In this document: positions 52,667 to 62,310 of the stretch, in pieces
Position numbering within the stretch: position 1 is the first letter of the stretch
Layout: the number at the start of each line of letters is the position of its first letter
Source: Prevotella sp. oral taxon 475
Lineage (GTDB): Bacteria; Bacteroidota; Bacteroidia; Bacteroidales; Bacteroidaceae
Length of the DNA: 64,000 nt
Direction of reading: 5' to 3'
Assembly (NCBI RefSeq): GCF_018127805.1
Contig: NZ_CP072334.1
Span: forward strand, 310,001 to 374,000
Notes under the pieces: generated by a model
What the model saw: the letters and a program-made list of their open reading frames with translations, nothing else
Told to the model about the DNA's origin: nothing
The model's database searches: none
Made by a program: the position numbers and the translations under genes

Positions 52667-54910
52667 TTAATTTTTTTTGATGGGATGAGTTTTCTCCGCA
52701 CTCATCTTGAATTCTATTTTTGCACCTTTCATCAGCTCGCTATGCTTGATGAATGAGCCACTGTATGGTTTCCCATTCAGCAAGAATTGCGATACATAGA
52801 CATGTGTGGAGCTGTTTTGCGGGGCGGCAATGTGGATGGTTTTTCCATTGGGAAGGTGCAAGGTGGCTTGCCTAAACAGCGGACTGCCCACAGCATATTC
52901 GCCACTAATGGGTGATAAAGGATAGAAACCCAAAGCAGAGAATACGTACCAAGCAGACATCTGTCCATTGTCTTCGTCGCCACAATAGCCGTCGGGGCGT
53001 GGCGCATAAAGTCGCGACATGATGGTTCGCACAAGGCGTTGCGTCTTCCACGGCTGACAGAAGGCGTAGAGATAGGGCACGTGATGCATAGGTTCGTTCA
53101 GATGGGCGTATTGTCCCATGTCGGCATTCTGCATCTCGCGGATGAGATGAATGATGCCACGCTTATAATAAGAAATGTCGTAACGCTGGGTTTGCGAGAA
53201 CACCGAGTCGAGTTTTTCCACAAACTTTGCCTCTCCGCCCATCAGCTTTTGCAATCCGGGGATGTCGTGCGGAACAAACCAAGTGTATTGCCAGCTGTTG
53301 CCTTCGGTAAAGTGTTCGCCCCAACGATAGGGATCGAAGGGAGTCAAGAAACGCCCTTTGCTGTCTTTGGGGCGCATCAATCCGATGCTCTTGTCGAACA
53401 AGTGGCGATAGTTGAGGCTTCTTTGACGAAAGGTTTCTTGCTCTTTCTTGGGGCGGTTCAGTGCATGGGCCAGACGATAGATGCAAAAGTCGTCGTAGGC
53501 ATACTCCAACGTGCGCGACACGTTTTGGTTAATGTCCACATCGCAAGGCACATATCCCAGTGTATTGTATTGGGCAAACCCCTTCCTGCCAACCGAACTA
53601 ACCGGTCCAACGCTGTTGGTGCTTTTGCAGATGGCCTCGTAAAGCAGATCGATGTCGAACCCGCGAATGCCTTTGAGGTAAGCATCGGCGATGACCGATG
53701 CCGAATGTTGACCAATCATACAGTCGCGATGACCAGGGCTGAACCATTCAGGCAGCCATCCGCTTTCCTTATAGACGTTTTCCAACCCGCGTAAAATCTC
53801 GGTCACGATGTTGGGATACATCAGGTTGAGAAAAGGGAATTGCGCCCTGAATGTGTCCCAAAAGCCATTGTCGGCATACAGGATGCCAGGCATGATGCGC
53901 CCATTATAGGGACTGTAATGCAGGGTGTCGCCCTTAGCATCTATCTCGTAGAACTTGCGCGGGAAGATCAACATGCGATAAAGACAGGTATAGAAGGTGC
54001 GCATCTCATCGTCGGTGCCGCCCCTCACGCTAACTTTGGCCAATTCCGCGTCCCAGGTTTGTTCGGCCTTTGCCTTCACTTCATCGAAGCTTTTATTGCC
54101 AATCTCTTGCAAATTCACCTCTGCTTGTTTCTCGCTTATGTACGAAGTGGCGATGTGCATCTCTACGGTTTCGCCCCGTTTCAGGTCGAAACCCACCACG
54201 GCTCCCACGTGTGGCCCCTGCTGTTCGCGCTCGCCATCCAGCAGTTGCTTGTCTTTCCAGATGATGGCATTGAGGAAAGGGCGGTTGAAGGTGATCACGA
54301 AGAAGTTTTTAAACCCCGTGCCTACGCCGCCATTGTTCTTAGTAGAATAGCCCACGATACGCCTTTCTTCCGGTATCAGCCTGACATACGACCCACCATC
54401 GCAGGCATCTATCACCACGTATGCACTGTCGCCGCCGTTAAACTGCATCCTGAATGCCGCTGCACGCTCGGTGGGTGTCAGCTCCACATGGGCTTGCGCA
54501 TCGCCCAGATAGGCGTGATAATAGTGCGGAAGGGCAATTTCTGTTTTGTGTGAGAACCAACTGCGGCGGCGTTCTTCGGTAAAGTTGTCGCGCCGCGTTA
54601 TGGGCATGACCGATAGCTGACCGTAATCGTTGATCCAGAGGCTGGCTTGATGGGTCTGCTTAAAGCCGTAGAGGTAGTTGTCTTGGTAGGTATACAGAAA
54701 GCCATTGCCCAGTTTTCCCGTGTGTGGTGCCCAGTTGTTCATGCCGAAAGGCAGGCAAACGGTTGGGTAGGTGTTGCCATTAGAGAGTTCCATGCTCGAA
54801 TGTGTGCCCATCAATGGGTTGACATAGCGGGTGAATCCCTCGGCATGACACCATGCCGTGACAGCAGAGGCCAAGAGAAAGGAGAAGAGTTTTTTGCGTA
54901 AATGAATCAT
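52667..54910 (-). CDS. GH92 alpha-mannosidase
   Basis: A 747-residue exported calcium-dependent exo-alpha-mannosidase. The signal peptide is LFSFLLASAVTAWCHA. Family hallmarks: RYVNPLMGTHSS near the N-terminus, ADNGFWDTFRAQFP, EGNSWQYTWFVPHD and GDEDNGQMSAWYVFSALGFYP. GH92 enzymes split alpha-1,2, -1,3 or -1,6 mannose in high-mannose N-glycans; the linkage is not readable here. It is 10 bases upstream of GH20 in the same operon and about 250 bases downstream of GH31, with repeat locus 6 between. Confidence 0.95.
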   Translation of the reverse strand: MIHLRKKLFSFLLASAVTAWCHAEGFTRYVNPLMGTHSSMELSNGNTYPTVCLPFGMNNWAPHTGKLGNGFLYTYQDNYLYGFKQTHQASLWINDYGQLSVMPITRRDNFTEERRRSWFSHKTEIALPHYYHAYLGDAQAHVELTPTERAAAFRMQFNGGDSAYVVIDACDGGSYVRLIPEERRIVGYSTKNNGGVGTGFKNFFVITFNRPFLNAIIWKDKQLLDGEREQQGPHVGAVVGFDLKRGETVEMHIATSYISEKQAEVNLQEIGNKSFDEVKAKAEQTWDAELAKVSVRGGTDDEMRTFYTCLYRMLIFPRKFYEIDAKGDTLHYSPYNGRIMPGILYADNGFWDTFRAQFPFLNLMYPNIVTEILRGLENVYKESGWLPEWFSPGHRDCMIGQHSASVIADAYLKGIRGFDIDLLYEAICKSTNSVGPVSSVGRKGFAQYNTLGYVPCDVDINQNVSRTLEYAYDDFCIYRLAHALNRPKKEQETFRQRSLNYRHLFDKSIGLMRPKDSKGRFLTPFDPYRWGEHFTEGNSWQYTWFVPHDIPGLQKLMGGEAKFVEKLDSVFSQTQRYDISYYKRGIIHLIREMQNADMGQYAHLNEPMHHVPYLYAFCQPWKTQRLVRTIMSRLYAPRPDGYCGDEDNGQMSAWYVFSALGFYPLSPISGEYAVGSPLFRQATLHLPNGKTIHIAAPQNSSTHVYVSQFLLNGKPYSGSFIKHSELMKGAKIEFKMSAEKTHPIKKN

Positions 54911-54984
54911 ATATTGAGTGGTTAATGGGACGAATGGAACGAGATGACCAACAGCTTAGCATACATCCTCATCTCGGGCAGCTG

Positions 54985-55088
54985 TCATCTCTTAGCTTTT
55001 GCATCGCGTTTTCTTAGCTTTCGCATGGCATTTTCTTAGCTTTTGCCATTCGTTTTCTTAGCTTTCGCCATTTGTTTTCTTAGCGTTG
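54985..55088. repeat. 22-bp-period GCTAAG array, locus 6 (5 units)
   Basis: TTAGC at 54992, 55014, 55036, 55058 and 55080, each exactly 22 apart. Read on the minus strand it ends with the GCTAAGAGATG variant. It lies inside the PUL, between the GH31 and GH92 genes, and so may be transcribed as part of the operon. Confidence 0.92.
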
Positions 55089-55161
55089 GGTATATCAACT
55101 GTTTTGGGGCAGACAACCGCTTGCCACGTTGCGGGTTGTCTCGAACACGAGGAAGGGCTGT

Positions 55162-57303
55162 TTAGTCTTCTTTTCCTATCTGCGTCCAGCTTTTCACCCG
55201 ATACCGTATGCCCTTCAACTTGCCTGTACGTTTGAGGCTTCCGCGGCCGTTCCAGCCGAGCGACACCTTATTATATATACCGTTTTCGAAGGCATAGCTC
55301 ACGCCATCGTCTTCGAACAGCAACGTGTTGCGGGGTTGCTTGCCATAAACGCGGCAGTGCAAGATGAATGTCGTTTGGGGCGTTAGGCAGTCTACGGGTT
55401 CGGATAGGGGCAGAATGGTGCCTTCGCGCACAAAGAGCGGCAGTTCGTCGAGGCCGAAACGCACGGTGTGCGTTCGTCCGCCTTCGAGTCTTTCGTTGGT
55501 GTTGAAGTTATACCAGCGGCCCTCGGGCAGGTAGACGGTTCGCTCGTTGCCTTTGGTCACAATGGGACAGGCCAGCAAATCATCGCCAATAAGAAACTGG
55601 TTGTCTATCTCCGCCACCGCCTTGTCTGTTGGATAGTTCAGCACCAAGGGCTTGAAAGGAGGCGTACCCTCCATGCGATAGCGAGCGAATTGGGCGTAGA
55701 GGTAGGGCACAAGCGACATGCGGAAGTTGAGTAAGCGGCGCACAGTGTCTTCGTTCTTTGTGGCCGTAGACAAGAATTGGCCTTCATTGTTCAGCTGTTT
55801 GTCGAATTGCAGCCATGCAGGATAGCGCAAATACCAGCCGTTGAAGAGGGTTTGGGCAGATAGTACGGCCACTTGCACACGGCGGAAGAAGTCTTCTTCG
55901 TCGGCCGACTCGCGCACTTCGGGCGACCACAGCAGGCCTGTCAGTCCGGCGTTGCACACCATGCGTACGTAGTCTTCCAAGTCGTAGGTGTCGCTATAAA
56001 CCGAGACGGGATAGGGAGCGGCCAACGCTCCCGAGGCGCGAACGTCTAAACAGGTTCGCATGCCGTGTTTGCGAAAAACGCCATAAAGGGTTTTCTGATA
56101 CAGCAAACCAAAGAGCTGGTGCATCTGTTCGCCGTCGATGCCCGAGGGGAAGGTTGTCAATTCGGGGAAACTCCAGTTGAGGTCGCCCCGCGTGATGTTA
56201 GAATTGTCGCACTCGTCCATCTTAAATGCGGCGATGCCTTTTTGTACAAAGCAAGTGTCGTGGTAGGCGGCGAAGATGCGTTGGGCGGTAGAGTCGGCAA
56301 AGTCGGGCACCAATCCGTTCCACACCAAATGGCTCCCCGACTTGGATCGAAGCCGTGGATGCAGGGGCGATGATGGGTGAACAAAGGCGTGTTCCCACAA
56401 GTTGAGCTTGTAACCCATGGCGCGTGTGCGACTGATGAGTTCGCTGGGGTTGGGAAACATCTCGTTGTTCCACACGTACGAACACGAGTAGGCTCGTGTC
56501 TGCCACTTGGGTTCTAATCCAATTACGTCGCAGGGGATGTGCTTGTCTCTTAAATAATGGGCTATGCGGTAGGCATCTTCCTGTTTCGAATCGGTTTTCA
56601 AACGAAACTTCATGCCCAGTCCCCAAAGTGCAGGCAGGCTTCCTCCACCGGCAAAAAGGTTGTATCGGCGAAGCGCCGAGTTCATGTCGGGACCGGCAAA
56701 CACCAGTACGCTAACCCCCTTTGCGCCTGGAATATCTACCTGTACGCGTGGCTTTGAACCGCTTTGTGCCGACGAACGGTACAGCTCGTCGGTAGAGAAC
56801 TTTGCCTTTTGGTTGTCTGGCAGGGGTGTATAGTCGGTGTTTTTTCGGTTTGTGCCGATATAGAAAGTTGTATATCTTGCCGTGTTAATCAGTACGGCAT
56901 ACCCCTTGTTGGAGATATAGAACGGCTGTGGCGCATGGGTATAGCCCAGGTCTTTCAGGGGATGATCGTTCACCAAGGGACGCTTTTTCTTGTTGTTCTG
57001 CACAAACGAGCCCATCTGTAACCCGAAGCCATAGATGTTTTCGTCGGCCGAAAGCGGAAGGTCTACTACGCATCCGCGAGCATTCACCTCGATGTGCACA
57101 CTCTCTTTGGCAAAGGGATTGGCCTCAGCGGGCATCTCGCGCAGTTGTTTTGCCACGGGTTCTTTATATCGTAGAGGCGTATGGGCGTCTTCTTGCCCGG
57201 CGGTAACGATATAGATGCCCGGCTCTATCTGCCGGAAGGTCTGCCCCGAAGCAGCCAAACCCAGCATCCAAGTCCATACAAGGATGATTTTTCTCATAGC
57301 CAT
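55162..57303 (-). CDS. GH31 alpha-glycosidase
   Basis: A 713-residue exported retaining glycosidase. The signal peptide is about 1-21 (ILVWTWMLGLAASG). The N-terminal beta domain (YGFGLQMGSFVQNNKKKRPLVNDHP), TIM barrel and C-terminal beta domains (LPLFVREGTILPL) fit GH31. The nucleophile is D363 in AAFKMDECDNSN, a DEC-type motif unlike the WxDMNE of alpha-glucosidases; it recalls alpha-galactosidase or other unusual GH31 branches. Specificity is therefore open. The start could also be the Met two codons later. It is separated from susD by a hairpin (57439-57483). Confidence 0.88.
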   Translation of the reverse strand: MAMRKIILVWTWMLGLAASGQTFRQIEPGIYIVTAGQEDAHTPLRYKEPVAKQLREMPAEANPFAKESVHIEVNARGCVVDLPLSADENIYGFGLQMGSFVQNNKKKRPLVNDHPLKDLGYTHAPQPFYISNKGYAVLINTARYTTFYIGTNRKNTDYTPLPDNQKAKFSTDELYRSSAQSGSKPRVQVDIPGAKGVSVLVFAGPDMNSALRRYNLFAGGGSLPALWGLGMKFRLKTDSKQEDAYRIAHYLRDKHIPCDVIGLEPKWQTRAYSCSYVWNNEMFPNPSELISRTRAMGYKLNLWEHAFVHPSSPLHPRLRSKSGSHLVWNGLVPDFADSTAQRIFAAYHDTCFVQKGIAAFKMDECDNSNITRGDLNWSFPELTTFPSGIDGEQMHQLFGLLYQKTLYGVFRKHGMRTCLDVRASGALAAPYPVSVYSDTYDLEDYVRMVCNAGLTGLLWSPEVRESADEEDFFRRVQVAVLSAQTLFNGWYLRYPAWLQFDKQLNNEGQFLSTATKNEDTVRRLLNFRMSLVPYLYAQFARYRMEGTPPFKPLVLNYPTDKAVAEIDNQFLIGDDLLACPIVTKGNERTVYLPEGRWYNFNTNERLEGGRTHTVRFGLDELPLFVREGTILPLSEPVDCLTPQTTFILHCRVYGKQPRNTLLFEDDGVSYAFENGIYNKVSLGWNGRGSLKRTGKLKGIRYRVKSWTQIGKED

Positions 57304-57438
57304 TGGTTCGATGTATATAGTTGGTTGATTCGTTTTCTTATTGCTTTTCTCGGAAAGAAAGTGCTCTCGACGAGTGCGGAACAACCGCAGTGCATCATGG
57401 GAGGTCGTCAGTCGGAGGATGGGAAACTCTTAGACGAT

Positions 57439-57483
57439 ATGCGGGAAGCCATCAGACGCAGCCCGAGAGATGGCCTCCCGCAT
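57439..57483 (-). other. Intercistronic hairpin between susD and the GH31 gene
   Basis: ATGCGGGAAGCCATC (57439-57453) pairs with 57469-57483 with one mismatch around a 15-base loop. It begins 18 bases after the susD stop. No T run follows. Such hairpins can lower downstream transcription or protect the 3' end of susC-susD mRNA. Confidence 0.55.
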
Positions 57484-57501
57484 ACGAAAACACTCATACG
57501 T

Positions 57502-59166
57502 CTATTCCCATCCGGGGTTTTGCACCAGATTGGCATTGGCCTCCCTGTCGCGTTTGGGTATGGGATACCATATCTTATAGCTTTGGAAGTTGTCTTTAAC
57601 GGCTTGTGCGTGCTTGGTGTTGTAGTGAAATACATTAGGTTTCACATTGCCTTCATTGCTGGTTTTGAGGCTTTGCACCACGCTTTGCAGGCGTCCCCAA
57701 CGAATAAGGTCCATTCTTCGCCAGCCTTCGGCGCACAGTTCACGCGAGCGTTCGTCCTTCAATTCGTCCATGAAGTTGCCTTTGTGGTAGGCCGTTGCCA
57801 AGTTTGCTGCCACCGAAGCGTTGTTGCCGGCGGCACGTAGACGGATGGGTTCGAGCAGTTTTCGGGCTCCGGCTTCATCGCCAGTCTTGTAGGTTGCCTC
57901 GGCATACATTAATAAAATGTCGGCAAAACGGATGATGGGGAAGTTGAGTACGCTCGATGCCGCAGGTATGCCGGCGGCCAAACGCGCGGCGGGCGAACTC
58001 TGTCGGAACTTCGTGAGGAAGGTGTTGGTGCCGGCTTGGTAAAGACCCGACGGCACATAATATTCTACGCCCAAGATGTTTACCTTGTTTTTGGTGTTTG
58101 CTCCGCCTATGTTTTGCTTGTAGCGCACATCCGTTTTGCTGTAAAGGCTTATTAGTTCGCCCATAGCGGGGAACCAACCTGCACCGCCACCGTCTTGTGT
58201 GATGTTGCCCACGGTGCCCGTAAGGTGGGCAAACACGAAATACTTGGGTGCTTCCTTGCCGAAGGTAGCCACCATGATGGCCTCTTTAGCCTGCTCGGCT
58301 TTCAGCACGGGACGGTCGGCAATGAAGTTATAGGCATATTCAGGGTTCAGGATATACTTGCCATGTGCGTAGATGTCGGCACAAAGCGTCTTGGCTTCTG
58401 CATACAGCGCGGGACTGTCCACCCAGTCGAAGGAGTTGAGCGGGAAGTCGAGGTCGGCCCCAACGTTGTTCTCTTTGCAGGCCGCTAAATAGAGATACAC
58501 TTTGGCCAGCATAGCAGCGGCAGTGTATTTGTTGGCGCGCGAGTCGTATGTGTTGCGTTCGGGCAATCCCTCGTAAGCGCTCTTTAAGTCGTTGATGATA
58601 AGTTCATACACGTCTTTTAAACTCGAGCGGGGTGTCAATTCGCTGTCGTTCACCGACTTTTGCAAAGGAACACCGCCCCAGAACCATGCCAAGTAGGTGT
58701 AGTAGAATCCGCGAAGGAAACGTGCTTCCAACACAACCTCTTTGCGGCGAGCTTCACTCATGTCTGCCACGTTGGGTGCATTCTCTATCACACCGTTGGC
58801 TCTGTATATGCCAGCGTAAAGCGCAAACCATGCATCGGCCAGGAAACGCGACTCTGAATTGTACGTATAGTTGCAGAAGGGCTTAATATCTGCAATGCCG
58901 ATAAAGTCGGTTCGACCAATCATTTCGTCGCATCCCAGTTGTGTCAGTAAGTGGATGTTGCGCGAGAACAGGGCGTGCGGTGCCTGGTTTTGTATGGCAT
59001 TGGCGTTCAGCGCATCGTAAGCACCCGTCAATGCTTTCTCGGTGTTGCTGGCGTTGGCAAAGAGCGTGTTGCCCTCGGCAAACGAATATACTTTCTCGTC
59101 AAGGAAATCGCCGCAGCTGCACAGCAGCGTGAGCGACAGGCATACTGCCATTATCTTAGTATTCAT
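57502..59166 (-). CDS. SusD/RagB-family glycan-binding lipoprotein
   Basis: A 554-residue surface lipoprotein with lipobox LLCSC (Cys18). It has the typical start CGDFLDEKVYSF, the helical SusD core (EARFLRGFYYTYLAWFWGGVPL, TPRSSLKDVYELIINDLKSAYEGLP, NKYTAAAMLAKVYLYLA) and the C-terminal RSRELCAEGWRRMDLIRWGRL. It caps the partner SusC transporter and captures glycan. The gene follows susC by 14 bases. Confidence 0.96.
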   Translation of the reverse strand: MNTKIMAVCLSLTLLCSCGDFLDEKVYSFAEGNTLFANASNTEKALTGAYDALNANAIQNQAPHALFSRNIHLLTQLGCDEMIGRTDFIGIADIKPFCNYTYNSESRFLADAWFALYAGIYRANGVIENAPNVADMSEARRKEVVLEARFLRGFYYTYLAWFWGGVPLQKSVNDSELTPRSSLKDVYELIINDLKSAYEGLPERNTYDSRANKYTAAAMLAKVYLYLAACKENNVGADLDFPLNSFDWVDSPALYAEAKTLCADIYAHGKYILNPEYAYNFIADRPVLKAEQAKEAIMVATFGKEAPKYFVFAHLTGTVGNITQDGGGAGWFPAMGELISLYSKTDVRYKQNIGGANTKNKVNILGVEYYVPSGLYQAGTNTFLTKFRQSSPAARLAAGIPAASSVLNFPIIRFADILLMYAEATYKTGDEAGARKLLEPIRLRAAGNNASVAANLATAYHKGNFMDELKDERSRELCAEGWRRMDLIRWGRLQSVVQSLKTSNEGNVKPNVFHYNTKHAQAVKDNFQSYKIWYPIPKRDREANANLVQNPGWE

Positions 59167-59180
59167 GATGCTATATGTGT

Positions 59181-62100
59181 TTAGAAGTTGATGTTAATAC
59201 CGAATGCGAACGAACGACTACGAGGATAGGTAACGTTGTCTAAGCCTGTGATGAGCTTGTTGTGGTAAGACACTTCGGGGTCGAAACCGGTGTATTTGGT
59301 CAGCACAAACAGGTTATCGGCTGAGAACGAGAGCTGGCAAGCCGTTATTTTTAGGGGCTTCAGCAGGCTTTGAGGTAAGCTGTAAGCAAAGGTAAGGTTT
59401 TGTAAGCGCAAGAAAGAAGCATCTTCAACGTAGTAAGACGACACGTCGTTCTTTCTCGGCGAGTTGATGGCGGGATAGCGATTGGTAGGGTTCGTCTCGG
59501 TCCAGCGGTTGTGGTAGTATTCGGCCGCCACGTTGTAGTGAGCCGAATAGCCTTCGAATTTCCAACGGGAGATGTTGAGCACCTCGTTGCCATAGCTGTA
59601 ATTGAAGAAGAATGAGAGCGAGAAGTTCTTATATTCGAAGCTGTTGAGCAGTCCGCCAAAGAACTTAGGCTCGCCGCGCGAGATGAAAGTCTTGTCGTTG
59701 ACGGGGTCCACTTCGTTGTCGCCGTTCAGACTTTTGTATTTCAAGTCGCCAGGTTTCACCTTGATGCCTTTGATGCTCACCACACCGGGCTTGAGGTTGC
59801 CATGATCGTCGAAGTCTTCTTTTTGGTAAACACCATCCCAAACATAGCCCCATGCGCCTCCAATGGGTGAACCTACCTTCAGTCGCGACACTTCGTTGAT
59901 GGTGCCGTCGTTGATGTTCACGGGTATGGTCGACACTTTGCCAAGCGAAAGTATCTTGTTGCGGTTGGTGCTGATGTTAAAGGTGGTGCGCCATTTAAAG
60001 TTGCGGGCGTTGATGTTGAGTGAATTGATGGAGAGCTCCACGCCTTTGTTTTCCACCTCGCCGATGTTCTGCCACTGCTTGTAAGACCCGCTTTGACCGG
60101 GTACGTCGCCTTGGAGCAACATGTCGGAGGTGCGCTTATAATAGATGTCGAATGCCAAACTGAGACGATGTTTCAACAGACTTACGTCCAATCCCAGGTC
60201 GTATTGGGCGGTAGATTCCCATTTCAGGTTGGGGTTGGCTCGTTCGGAAGGAGCCAATCCCAGAATGGCGGCATCGTTCAGGTTGAGATAGTAGGTGTTG
60301 TCTAATCGTTGAAGGGAGCGATAGGGCGTGATGCGGTCGTTGCCCGAAACACCCGCGCTGAGGCGAAGCTTCAACTCGTCGATGGTCTTCACACCTTTAA
60401 GGAATGACTCGTTGTGGGCTTTCCAGGCCAAGGCTATCGATGGGAAAGTGGCGTACTTGTTGTCGGCACCGAACTTCGACGATCCATCGCGACGCAGAGT
60501 GACGGTGGTGAGGTAGCGATCTTTAAACGAATAGAATAATCGACCAAACTCCGACATACGCGTTTGACGATACTTGTTGGTAGAGGGTTTGCGCATAGCG
60601 GCACCTCCTTGCTGCAAGTCGAACACGGGATTGTAGGTTTGCACAGGGAAATTCTCGGCCGTTACGTTCAGGTTGGCCCACACATAACTGCTGGTTTCAA
60701 AGCCCAGCATGGCTGTTAGACTGTGTCCGGAAAAACTCTTAACATAGGTGGCTGTCGTGGTGCTTTGCCACTGCTCGGTGGTTGTTTCCAACACGTTGGC
60801 CAGTCCGTTGCGGGCATATCCCCACGATGTGCTTGAAGGGTACCACTCTTCTGATTTAGAGAAGGTTAGACCTGTATTGAGATCTGTACGTAGAGTAAGG
60901 CCTGACAAAGGTTTATATTGCACAAAACCATTGGCAAGGATGCGCGTGAGAGGCGTTTTCTTGTACGAGTCGAATAGTGTTTGTGCAGGGTTTGAGACGT
61001 TGCCATTATCGGGATCGCCTGGATCTACTTTAAAGTTGAAGGGCTTGTAAACGAACATCGCTTCCAACCAGCCATTGTATTGGAGTCCGCCTCCCATGCT
61101 CACCGGGCCATAGAGTTCGGTGCGAGCAATGGTAGCGTTTCCGCCTATGCGTAGCTTGTCGGTAGGAGCGTATTCCACCTTAAAGCGTCCCGTATAGCGC
61201 GTGAAGCTGTTGTTGCGGGCAATGGCGTTCTGTTTAAGGTATTCTCCACTGAGCGAATAAAGCAACGAGTTGGACTTACTGCTGCCGTTAATGCTGAGGT
61301 TGTAGTTCTGTGAGAAGCCCGTATGCAGGAGCTCGCGTTGCCAATCGTGCGAGGTATTGTCTTCAAATTCCTTTCCAAAGATGCGTGCGCGGTCGGGTTT
61401 GCCGTCGCCATTGGTGTCCACTCCCCATTCAAGACTATTGGGGAAGCGCGAGAAACGATAGTCGGCAAACTCTTGTCCTTGCAGCATCTCAACGTGTTTT
61501 GTGGCCTTGCTAAGACCAAAACGTGCATCGAAATTCACCTCGGTCTTATTATATTGCCCTTTCTTCGTGGTGATAACGATTACTCCGTTTGCTCCTGCCG
61601 AACCATAAATGGCCGTAGCCGACGCGTCTTTAAGCACTTGAACAGACTCGATGTCGGCTGGATTGAGGCCTGCAAGTGGGTTAAATGTGGCGCGACCCGA
61701 TATGGAGGAGGTTGCCACTTCGCCGTTGTTCACGTCGATCAATGTGCCGTCTATCACATAAAGCGGTTGCGTTCCGGCATTGATGGAGTTGTTTCCGCGG
61801 ATAACCACGTTTACATCACCACCCAATTCGCCCGACGAAGCCGTTACGTTAACACCTGCTACCTTACCCGCCATCGAGTTAAGCAACGATGCCGAATTAG
61901 ATTTGCGCAGGTCTTGCATGTCTATCGACCCCACAGAGCCTGTTAGATCTTTCTTCAACATCGAGCCATAGCCGATAACCACCACCTGTCCTAGGTCTTT
62001 AGCATCGGGTTCTAACACGATGTACATGCTTTTGGCCTTGCCCACCTGTTGGTGAACGGCCTTCATTCCAATACTCGAGAACACCAGTACGGCCTTCTGT

Positions 62101-62291
62101 CCTGATACCGAAAGGCTGAAATGGCCATCCTGGTTGGTGACAGTTCCGTTGGATGTGTTCTCTTCCATCACGGTTACACCCAGTAAAGGTGTTCGCGTGT
62201 CGTCTACCACTGTACCCTCAATCGTGTGTTGGGCAAGTGCGTTTAAACTAGTAGTAACGAATACTACCCATGCTAAAAGAATTTTTTTCAT
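59181..62291 (-). CDS. SusC/RagA-family TonB-dependent transporter
   Basis: A 1036-residue outer-membrane transporter. A signal peptide (ILLAWVVFVTTSLNALAQ) is followed by a carboxypeptidase-D-like domain (IEGTVVDDTRTPLLGVTVMEE), a plug (VVVIGYGSMLKKDLTGSVGS) and a barrel ending in SRSFAFGININF with terminal Phe. It forms the import pore of the PUL with SusD. No FecR/sigma or HTCS regulator gene is seen in the window; it may lie to the right. The gene follows the partial gene by 19 bases, so it is not the first in its operon. Confidence 0.96.
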   Translation of the reverse strand: MKKILLAWVVFVTTSLNALAQHTIEGTVVDDTRTPLLGVTVMEENTSNGTVTNQDGHFSLSVSGQKAVLVFSSIGMKAVHQQVGKAKSMYIVLEPDAKDLGQVVVIGYGSMLKKDLTGSVGSIDMQDLRKSNSASLLNSMAGKVAGVNVTASSGELGGDVNVVIRGNNSINAGTQPLYVIDGTLIDVNNGEVATSSISGRATFNPLAGLNPADIESVQVLKDASATAIYGSAGANGVIVITTKKGQYNKTEVNFDARFGLSKATKHVEMLQGQEFADYRFSRFPNSLEWGVDTNGDGKPDRARIFGKEFEDNTSHDWQRELLHTGFSQNYNLSINGSSKSNSLLYSLSGEYLKQNAIARNNSFTRYTGRFKVEYAPTDKLRIGGNATIARTELYGPVSMGGGLQYNGWLEAMFVYKPFNFKVDPGDPDNGNVSNPAQTLFDSYKKTPLTRILANGFVQYKPLSGLTLRTDLNTGLTFSKSEEWYPSSTSWGYARNGLANVLETTTEQWQSTTTATYVKSFSGHSLTAMLGFETSSYVWANLNVTAENFPVQTYNPVFDLQQGGAAMRKPSTNKYRQTRMSEFGRLFYSFKDRYLTTVTLRRDGSSKFGADNKYATFPSIALAWKAHNESFLKGVKTIDELKLRLSAGVSGNDRITPYRSLQRLDNTYYLNLNDAAILGLAPSERANPNLKWESTAQYDLGLDVSLLKHRLSLAFDIYYKRTSDMLLQGDVPGQSGSYKQWQNIGEVENKGVELSINSLNINARNFKWRTTFNISTNRNKILSLGKVSTIPVNINDGTINEVSRLKVGSPIGGAWGYVWDGVYQKEDFDDHGNLKPGVVSIKGIKVKPGDLKYKSLNGDNEVDPVNDKTFISRGEPKFFGGLLNSFEYKNFSLSFFFNYSYGNEVLNISRWKFEGYSAHYNVAAEYYHNRWTETNPTNRYPAINSPRKNDVSSYYVEDASFLRLQNLTFAYSLPQSLLKPLKITACQLSFSADNLFVLTKYTGFDPEVSYHNKLITGLDNVTYPRSRSFAFGININF

Positions 62292-62310
62292 ATAGATTGC
62301 TACTTAGTAA

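Noticed and set aside
54985..55088. The 22-bp arrays as CRISPR arrays
   Set aside because: The repeated core is only about 16 bases with 3-6 base gaps, some units are inverted, and no cas genes are in the window.
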